This document shows positions 56,247 through 64,000 of a stretch of DNA of 64,000 nucleotides, piece after piece; within the stretch, counting starts at the first letter, position 1; each line of letters begins with the position of its first letter. Source of the DNA: Mesodorylaimus sp. YZB2_4 (Eukaryota > Nematoda > Enoplea > Dorylaimida > Dorylaimidae); NCBI GenBank assembly GCA_030248295.1, contig JASANH010000189.1, positions 62,001-126,000 of the forward strand. The letters are read 5' to 3'. The notes under the pieces are model-generated. The model was not told where the DNA came from, ran no database searches, and saw only the letters and a list, made by a program, of their open reading frames with translations. The position numbers and the translations under genes are program-made.

Positions 56247-57803
56247 ATGCAAAGTTTTAACGACACTGTGACGACGGGTGACTGGAAACGAAATTTGAGA
56301 GATGCATGGATGTTGGACTTGGCCAGAAATTGTGTTGGATATGGCACGATATTGGTGCCTGGCTATTTGCTCATTCGGTATTACCAACGAAAGCGAGAGT
56401 GTAAGTTCGCAGAAAGTGTGACTGGATGCTTAAGTGAATACTAAGGCCATGTGCCAAGAAGCTGAGAAATCCTAGCTGCAAAATAGACTCTTAGGCAGAT
56501 TTTCCCGCCAAAACCTGAAATTTAAACACCAAAGTGTGGATGTGAATGTCAGTGTGATTCGTGTAAAAAACTGTTCAAATTTTTAGGGCTGGAATTGTCT
56601 CAATCATCGAATCTATACAAGAAATTCGTGATTTTATTTGTTTTCGGTTGGAGAAATCCCGATTTGGGCTCAAAGGCGCCTTCCGAGGGGATCCAGCGCC
56701 CAACTCGCATTGTAGATCGAATTCGGGCAATGAAACATGGTCCGCGATGCCTTTTCGCTTTTTGCTTCTTCGGTCTTCTTTTTTCACATCTGATTTGGGG
56801 ATTTTATCAAGAAAAAATGATGACTCGCGATTATTTTTCTTATCGAACAGTAGTCCCATATGGCGATCAAAACCAGGCGCCAGTATCGACTGCGACGACC
56901 CCCATAAAAGAACGATTTCGAGATTCTCAGTTTATCGTCTTCTTAAATCGAATGGCTGCCTTAGGTCTATCGATTTGTTATATTACAATTTTACACTTTT
57001 TCAAGAGACGAGAAAAAGCAGCTTTTGAACACGCGGCGCCATTCTACAAATATTCCTACGCTAGTCTGTCCAATATTCTCAGCAGTTGGTGTCAGTACGA
57101 GGCACTTAAGTATATCACGTTCCCGACACAAGTTCTGGGCAAAGCGTCGAAAATCATCCCAACCATGCTGGTCGGTCGCTTATTGCATAAGAGGTCGTAC
57201 GCGTGGCACCAGTACTTGGTCAGTGCCATGATATCGGCAGGGGTCAGTGTGTTCCTGCTGGCTCGAGCTGATGTGTCCAGTGGCGCGAGGAAGGCACACT
57301 CGGCGGACACTACTTCCATATCGGGTCTGATATTGATCTGTGGATATTTGATATGCGATAGTTTCACGAGTAATTGGCAGTCGAGTCTGTTCCAGGAATA
57401 TGGAGTGGGCGAGATGCAGATGATGTGCGGAGTGAATTTGTTCAGTAGTCTGTTCACATTGGTGCCATTGTTGGAACAAGGCAATTTCATCAAATCTATT
57501 CACTTTATGACTAGACATCCCGATTTCGCCCTGGATTGTTTCACAACTTCGTTTTTTTCAGCCACTGGACAGCTATTTATATTTTTTACTATATCCGAGT
57601 TTGGCCCAGTATCATTGGCTGTCATCATGACTATTAGACAAGCTTTTGCTATTTTGCTATCTTGCTTGTATTATGGGCATCGGGTTAGTGGATTGGGCGT
57701 TTTGGGTTTGTGCATAGTGTTCGCAGCGTTGCTTAGTGGCCAATATTTGAATAAGAGGTTTGGTGGTGGAGAACAGAAGAGAGGTGGAAGGAGGCGGACT
57801 TAA
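56247..57803 (+). CDS. SLC35B2: PAPS transporter of the Golgi (SLC35B2 / slalom / pst-1 type)
   Basis: This is a nucleotide-sugar-transporter-family protein that carries the sulfate donor PAPS into the Golgi lumen for sulfation of glycans and proteins. Two exons, 56247-56400 and 56587-57803 (donor GAGT/GTAAGT, acceptor AATTTTTAG), give 456 residues; human SLC35B2 is about 432. About ten hydrophobic segments are visible. Family landmarks are FCFFGLLFSHLIWGFYQEKM, the YDSFTSNWQ-type motif (CDSFTSNWQSSLFQEYG), MMCGVNLFSS, SATGQLFIFFTISEFGPVS and TIRQAFAILLSCLYYGH. The C-terminus is basic (GGGEQKRGGRRRT). It probably depends on the Crooked neck promoter if the two are co-transcribed. A poly(A) signal is at 58115. 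Confidence 0.92.
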
Positions 57804-58937
57804 GAAAACTGGAGTTAGTGACAACGATAGCTTTGAGTGGGTAGCAATTTTGTTGGTGCATTTTTGTACGGTTTTAAGGATAGAATCTGTTTTTATATGC
57901 CCACCATGGGAGCACATTATTGAGCTTTATTGTGGTGTCACGCTTGTGCACAGTTCAGTTTTTGGAAGACTTGTCTGTTTTATCTACTTTCTCATTGGCT
58001 GTCGTGCCTTGAAGCCACGCCCTGTGCCACAGTGGCAGTAAGTATTTGTCACCCGTTGAAGAAGCAAAAAATACTAAAACTGCTGTGGGATGACCTCTTC
58101 GACATGATTAGGTCAATAAAGATGAACATACTGCATATTTCTGGTGATGGAATCGCTGTTTTTTTTTCTATAGAAGCCCTGGAAATTTTCAATCTGAAGC
58201 CTTTTTTACTCTGCTTCAAGCATGTGGCAATTGGGGCTGGACTCGGCATGTGACAATGACATACGCTTTGCCATACTGTGGGTAGTTAATATAAGAATTG
58301 AACTTTCATGCACGAGTGTATAAAATGTTATTTCAGATATCAGTTGCTGAATATGCGTCTTGAAAGTCCACGTCGCACTTGCGTATAATTTAGAAGTCCG
58401 ACTTCTATTGGGTCTTTGCTTGTCAGCCTCTGCATCCACATTTTACCAGAGGAAGTTTTCTGCGTAAAGTTAGCTTGGCCCTCTTGCGTAGAGTGCCGCT
58501 TATTCATGATGAATAACGTCACATGCTGGTTACAGGGTGCCTCCGCCTGCTGAGGTGGGACCTGTTATCTTCTGCTGTAAACACAGCATAAGGCGGGATC
58601 AAATCTGAAGAACTTGCTCTTTCCAGTGTCATTGCTACGGTGTGCACTCAGCGAAGCATCTCCTGCCAGTACTAAAAATATCATAGCTGGAAAAACAAAA
58701 GGCCGAACCAGCTGACCACCACGGGCCAGATGTATTTTCAGTAGGTACCCCGATCTGGAGAGCAGGTGTCCGCTGGGCAAACACTTGATCTAGAGTGTTT
58801 TCGATATGTAATTGTCCACTTGTCGCTCGAAGGAGGTCTTCACCGAGTGAGTGACGAGGATGCGACAGCGACAGGGACAGTGATACGGATGGGCTGGAAC
58901 CAAACGTGGTGATGGTGGGAGACTCTGTTGCTTCAGC
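57804..58937. other. 3' flank of the transporter, otherwise empty
   Basis: Apart from the poly(A) signal, no gene is seen. A minus-strand frame at 58635-59117 is low-complexity (SLSLSLSH) and crosses the astacin signal-peptide exon. Confidence 0.4.
58115..58120 (+). terminator. Poly(A) signal of the PAPS transporter
   Basis: AATAAA lies 311 nt after the transporter stop. Confidence 0.5.
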
Positions 58938-61859
58938 ATGGAAATCCTGTTCAGCAGTGGTGTATTGGTTATTCTGGCCAATAGTAAGTCTAGTTTTGTT
59001 GTGGCAAGAGCATGGATACAGTGCAACAAAAATAGAACAATCAATCGCTTTCCTGCGCGGTAGTCCGAAAATTTGCCTGTCTCGTGATTTCTGCTGATTG
59101 TGCCACCTGATCATCACTCTGTGACACCCGTTTTTTTGGTGGGTTGTAGCGTATTATCAAAACTCACTGGCACGTTCTCCTGGGTGGGCGATCAAAATTT
59201 TGTGTCCACTTGTAATACGTTTGAATCCGTGTTGCTGGAGGTGATAACTGGTACAGCTATTGCACCATGCTAAGAACCCAGTGCAGCCAGCCAAGTCTTC
59301 CGGCCTAGTCCATGGCTGGAACATGACGGGTGACTCTCCCAGGTGCGGGCTCACGATCAGCGCAATGGATCGATTGCCAGACGAGCTTCTTTGTGCACGG
59401 ACTCTGGCAAGATACAGTACTATCCTTAGTGCACTTGGTTATCAGGCTGTCTTATCACATGACAAGATATGAGGGAACGTAGGTTTTTACCAGGTCGCCT
59501 CGCCTGCTTATCAGCCCGACCACACCTTCAAGGCTCGGGACAAACGATTTGCTGGAGGATCCCACCACCAAAGCGCATGGATTTATTCAGGTAACAGTAT
59601 AACTACCATTGATTTCATAAGCTCATCGGATCGCATCAGGATTCAGACCTCGGGGAGGATTGGTCGTTGATGGCGATAAGGTTTTTTTCATTCCACCATT
59701 TATTTCAGGCAAGTTTGAAGGTGACATTGCTGGTGTCAATCCAAAATTTGCTCATATGGTGAGAAGAGTTGGTGATCTTATCTCAGCATAGTTGATTTCT
59801 GGTGCTCAGGTGGCTGTCAGTCGAAATGCAGTCAAGGAACGAAACTTGCGATGGGCCAATGGCATTGTTCCGTATGTGATTGATCACAGCTACAGTGAGT
59901 GCAGCCTGCTTGCTAGGCACTACAATGTCAGAGAGACCTTGAGCAGTGAACGATGGTGACCAATCCATAGAGTATTTCAATTTTTATTTCTGTTCCTGAA
60001 ACTTCAAAAAACTTCAAAGTTTGAATATCGTTGTGTTGCAGCTGCGGATGAAAGAAACACTATTATGAAAGCCTTCAATACCTACCACATGAAAACGTGT
60101 TTGCGATTCGTCGAGAGGAAAACTGAAGCTGATTATTTGTACATCTACAAGGATTCAGGGTAATGGCGATTGTGGTCTTGCCCGTTGACGCTCCATATAA
60201 CTTCCCTCTATTACACCATACTGTCGTGATTGACATAGGCTTCATCTGCTAATGAAGTACAGGTGTTATTCGATGGCAGGTGTTATTCGATGGTTGGTCG
60301 TGCTGGGGGCAAGCAAGACTTGTCACTGGGCTCTGGTTGCCTGTATCATGAAATTATTGTACACGAATTAATGCATGCTCTGGGATTTTGGCACGAACAT
60401 TCAAGGGCTGACAGAGACAATTTTATACGTGTCAGGTGGGAGAACGTTGCTCAAGGTAGGTGCAACCGATGGCTGTATGAAGAGTGGGAGTGATCTCTCC
60501 TGGCTGGGAGACGTCAGCCACTCTGGTTGATGTTTCAGTCGGCCGCATTCTCTCCGCGTACTATCGAACTACAGTAGGTTGCATAGGCGACGAGGCTAGA
60601 TCTTGAAAGTGTAAAGGAACCCTGATCTTGAAGCATTATGTCGTGCAGTCACCATGCATAATTACTGTACAATACGGAAAAGAGGCATGTCACTTATTAC
60701 TATTGCAAGAATTATGCAAGTCATAGCCGAAGCTGAAAGTGCAGTGTCATCGCTCAAGCACAATCAGACTGTCGCTTCCTTGTGCCTCCATGCACAAGCT
60801 TGTCATGAAGGAGAGATCTGACAACCGCGCTCCTGATTGGCTGTGATTCCAAAAAGAGCGGCCTACAGTATACGCTGCGTGCACCTGTGAGTGACAGTTG
60901 TTGAATGCTCTGACTAGAAGGACTCTTGTACAGAATGCTACCACACTGCATGTCAAGCAAGTATTATATTCCCGTTTGTAAGAAATTGAAATTTTGAGCA
61001 ACAAGCACCACGACCTCGATTGGCATGACTTTATTTTCTGACACCACTGCGCAAGCGGTCTAATTATCCGTGTTCTAAAAGTCAGGTATGGAGAGCCAGT
61101 TTAGCACGGTTGGTCAAGCCTTTGCTGATTTTTTGGGAGAAACGTATGATTATTATTCGGTGCTGCATTATGACCGAAAAGCATTCACTAAAAATGGAGA
61201 AAATACAATCGAGGCACTGCGATCTAACATGACTGACTTACTTGGACTTGGATTAGATTTGTCCGATGGGGATCTAAGAAAAGTAAGATGCAGTCAATCT
61301 GTTTGCATTATGTTTTTGTGTTAGTCGTGACATCCTCAATCTGATGTAATCTCTGTTAGGTGCAAATTAAATGACGGCAGCAAAACATGCTGCAATAATT
61401 TGACATCTTTGTGATATCCTAATTCTTTCCTCTTATGCCGTCGACCTGAGCGAACTGTGGAGTGTAAGGAACGGCTGACACAGAAATAACCAAATAAAAT
61501 GGGGTTTAGAGTATTTTAGTGCTTACTCTGTTCAGAGCAGATGAGACTCACAATCAGGCTCAGTGCTTCGATTTTTATTAGATCAATCGATTGTACGAGT
61601 GTCACGATGGAATTTCGTCAGGTGTGCCCACACCTCATATTCCACCACAACCAACTACTGGTAGACCAGCAAAACCAGGTAAAAATTTAAAAAACTTTTG
61701 AAATCTTTCGCGATTGGGCCTACCTTTTCAGACTGTATTGATAAATTTGCTGACTGCCACATGTTCAAACGGTACTGCTTCCAAGAAAATTTCAACTATG
61801 TTATGAAACTTTATTGCAGTGACACCTGTGGACATTGTGTTGTTATTCGTGGAAAATAG
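58938..61859 (+). CDS. Secreted astacin metalloprotease with ShKT domain
   Basis: This is a zinc endopeptidase of the astacin family, acting outside the cell. Firm exons are 59640-59758, 59810-59894, 60042-60159, 60280-60455, 61086-61282, 61582-61678 and 61732-61859, all in phase. They give the end of the propeptide (KFEGDIAGVNPKF), mature start (RWANGIVPYVID), zinc site HELMHALGFWHEHSRADRD and the Tyr-containing turn SVLHYDRKAF, where the usual Met is Leu. A Pro/Thr linker and a C-terminal ShKT domain of six Cys (CIDKFADC to CSDTCGHC) follow. The 5' part is uncertain: 59494-59590 is a likely exon, and 58938-58983 encodes a plausible signal peptide (MEILFSSGVLVILAN, donor GTAAGT), but an intermediate exon must fix the phase. 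A 17 bp duplication sits at the acceptor of the zinc-site exon. The poly(A) signal is at 61957. Confidence 0.88.
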
Positions 61860-61956
61860 CTGATCTACAGTGCAATACATCCCTTGACCATTTTCACCGT
61901 TTTGCAAAGTTAAAAAATTTAAAGTTCGCGCGCTTTTGCTACTTTTAACAGCTTAT

Positions 61957-61962
61957 AATAAA
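61957..61962 (+). terminator. Poly(A) signal of the astacin gene
   Basis: AATAAA lies 98 nt after the stop. Confidence 0.55.
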
Positions 61963-62294
61963 TCGACTCTGAACACCGTGGTGCGGGGTCATTCTTCCTT
62001 CTGCGGGAGCTCTTGCCTTATTATGGGGCGAGAATTACAGTCATGCATGATGTGGTTTGGACCATGCCAAAATGTTGATGCGCGAGCAGGACATTTTGTA
62101 CGAACTTTTATGAAACGGTTTGTTGGAATGGCTTTTTTGAAAGGGCCTCAACAAGTCTGTGTTCAGTCAATTTGGACCAGTAAAATGGCCGACAGTGCGA
62201 CTTCCCATTACGCTCTTACAGTATGTTCAAACCAGAAATTGAAAGCATAAAAAACAGAAGAGAAAAAATCAATTTCACATTTCCTTTCTGTCGT
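61963..62294. other. Spacer between convergent genes
   Basis: A plus-strand frame spans 61936-62250 with no family features. Nothing else is seen. Confidence 0.35.
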
Positions 62295-62796
62295 TCAGGC
62301 AGCCACCGTGTTTCCGTTCGATTCTCGTACGCCATCGGTTTTAGTCGTCGGACCCAAACGTAAACTTGAAAACATGGAACGACGTCGACCGAACTCAGCT
62401 GCATTGGCTGCGCCTTGCTCTTGCTTCCTTTCTTGGACCAATGTGCGCACATCGCGCCGACGTAAGATGGCATCTCGGGTCAATGCTTCGATGGCCGCAG
62501 TGGCAACGGCTTCCTGGCGATGCTGCATTAATGCTTCTCTGTATTGCACTAAACCAAGTCGTGGTATTTCTTAATGTTGAGAAAAAGTTGTGTTTGCAGC
62601 AACTTACAAGAATGAGTCAGGAGTAGTCCACCCCAGGCCACACTCCAAAACCAGCCGACCAGAAGGAATGTGATGGTGCCCAACTGCGCGATTCCAACCA
62701 GGGTATTCACAACGAGGGTCATAAATCGACGACCTTCTTTGAAATTAATTCGTGGCTGACCCATGCAAATAGCACAAAAACCACTTAGGATTGTAC
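62295..62796 (-). CDS. Stum/SPEC3-family membrane protein, C-terminal exons
   Basis: This is a two-pass membrane protein of the Stum (fly mechanosensory)/SPEC3 (sea urchin ciliary) family. Exon 62796-62608 follows ATGTTTCAG and begins inside the family's PGxGT motif (TILSGFCAICMGQPRINFKE). It continues to the second membrane segment (LVVNTLVGIAQLGTITFLLV) and the hallmark GWFWSVAWGGLLL. The donor TT/GTAAGT joins in phase to 62548-62295, a basic, Gln/Arg-rich cytoplasmic tail (TRDAILRRRDVRTLVQERKQ) ending NGNTVAA. The N-terminal exon(s), with the first membrane segment, should lie further right on the minus strand but were not identified; the only open block nearby (62925-62856) does not join in phase. 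Confidence 0.75.
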
Positions 62797-63080
62797 CTGA
62801 AACATTGAAAGGTCAAGGTCGGAAAACCGTCAACCCCTGATTCACTGAACCTTGTCTAGGTCAGCAAAAGGGTCGGCCGAGGCGTTGGACTGGACAATCC
62901 CTATGGGCGTCAATAATCTGGAAATTTACAGCCTGGGATGACAATAAGATGTCTGATTTTCAACTTCATGCTGATTTTGGTTTGTCTTTCTATTTTTCTC
63001 GGTCAGTTTTTATTTTACACCCCACGATGTATCATCCATCGCACACGCGAGGGCGAGAGGTTATATTGTGCAGTGCGCGA
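62797..63080. other. Intron or 5' flank of the Stum-like gene
   Basis: No joinable exon found. GGTCAAGGTCGG-like short repeats occur near 62810-62875. Confidence 0.35.
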
Positions 63081-63136
63081 CCGCGAGTCGAACACTCGCC
63101 AGCAAATACACCAAAGGCACCCATTAGCTACGAGCC
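63081..63136 (-). repeat. tRNA-derived SINE-like copy
   Basis: On the minus strand an A-box-like TAGCTAATGGGTGCC is followed 30 nt later by a perfect T-arm hairpin (GCGAG/CTCGC) around the B-box loop TGTTCGA. This is the best-preserved copy of the family in the window. Confidence 0.55.
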
Positions 63137-64000
63137 AATCCAAAGTAGATAGCGCCACGACTGTGTGGAGTTGGCACCACTGCAGATTCGACTGACGTCT
63201 GAAGTAGAAGCTTCTGTCTCGGGAACTGTACCCACATCAGCGTCCAGGAATGACGGTGGAAATATGTACAGTAAAAGACGGATTAGCCCTACGTTGGAGA
63301 AGATAACGCGGGGGGGGCGGATGGTCTCAAAAACACTCCAGGCGGCGGCCAGTCAAGGCAGCCAGATACAGTACCTCCTCCACGGGCAAAATATCTACTG
63401 CAAATATGACGATGCCTCATGACCCGCTAATCCACGTGTCCAAAGAACCGACTTACGACCAGCCAGGAGGACCTGTTGCCAGGATTTACTGAACTGCGCA
63501 GCCAACTGTAGCACAGTATGGAGTCCCACTGGTCAGGGTTATTGAGCAGTAGCGGCGAGCGGCTCAAATCAGTAGTAAAGTTCAGCTTGCCAGTCGCGAG
63601 GTCCCAGGCCCGACCCCAAGACACACGAGTCCCCTGAGTTCAGAAACTGATTGTGAGTCCTGCACACTAGACTGTCAACATAGCAGCACGAAAGCTTGGA
63701 AAAGCAAGTGAATGATGAATATAGGGATCACTTCGGCGGGCAGCTTAGACAGCTTCGGCTGCCTTGACCCAGCTACAATGCCCTGACTGCCAGGGAAAAG
63801 TTCAAAGGTAGCTTAAAGCTTAGAAGCAAGCCCCACTAGCCTTGCTATTCATTGGATGACTCTTCCAGAACCCGCAGGATGCATACAGTGGAGAGGCAGA
63901 TTCGACTGCCACAGGTTATTGGGCTCACATCAAAATCCGTGCGCCACTCTGGGAAAACAGGGATCTAGCCAAGGATACTTCCACGCTCCGATATAAAGCT
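63137..64000. other. Unassigned right end of the window
   Basis: A G8 run lies near 63310. No gene is supported; an upstream Stum exon could lie here or beyond. Confidence 0.3.

Noticed and set aside
58635..59117. 160-codon minus-strand frame
   Set aside because: Low-complexity Ser/Leu stretches and antisense overlap with the likely astacin signal-peptide exon.
1..64000. CRISPR arrays, bacterial operons, prophage
   Set aside because: The sequence is clearly eukaryotic with spliceosomal introns, and no regularly spaced direct repeats occur.

Overview
The window is nuclear DNA of a small-genome animal. Genes are split by GT-AG introns, mostly 50-200 bp, and the proteins are animal or conserved eukaryotic families: NC2-alpha/DRAP1, Crooked neck, a PAPS transporter, an astacin with a ShKT domain, a Stum/SPEC3 protein, an NNMT-type methyltransferase and a DNAJC4-type protein. 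Divergent intronless 7TM receptors and a possible trans-splice site before one start codon would fit an ecdysozoan (nematode or tardigrade), but nothing here names the species. Exon coordinates were worked out by hand from splice signals, codon phase and remembered family conservation; no search was run.

Layout. (1) 1-20 kb is gene-poor and rich in 7TM receptors: intact copies at 1207-2334(+), 3809-4813(-) and 18840-19925(-), plus broken copies at 7389-8380(-), 15561-16496(+) and 17143-17631(-). Two of the broken copies lie in an inverted segmental duplication (7015-8745 and 14020-16860), one arm of which carries a 1.2 kb insertion with inverted termini. (2) 22-29 kb holds a methyltransferase gene with a TATA box, a five-exon DNAJC4-like gene with a TIR element in its large intron, and an LRR protein. 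(3) 29-40 kb contains a clear hAT-type MITE with an 8 bp target duplication, another receptor (32524-33591), receptor relics, and a duplicated block encoding a tiny secreted six-cysteine peptide: intact at 38776-39061(-), decayed at 35248-35492(-). (4) 40-47 kb is a transposon graveyard with Tc1/mariner and BEL/Pao remnants, a fold-back element and a receptor gene at 44130-45077(-). (5) 47.7-62.8 kb is a compact housekeeping block: NC2-alpha(-) divergent from Crooked neck(+), then a PAPS transporter starting 158 bp after the Crooked neck stop in an operon-like arrangement, an astacin protease, and the end of a Stum/SPEC3 gene(-).

The most novel material is the six-cysteine secreted peptide, its apparent co-duplication with a receptor followed by decay of opposite halves, the three receptor subfamilies with a shared upstream block, and several structured repeats (twin perfect hairpins, fold-back element, tRNA-derived SINE-like copies).
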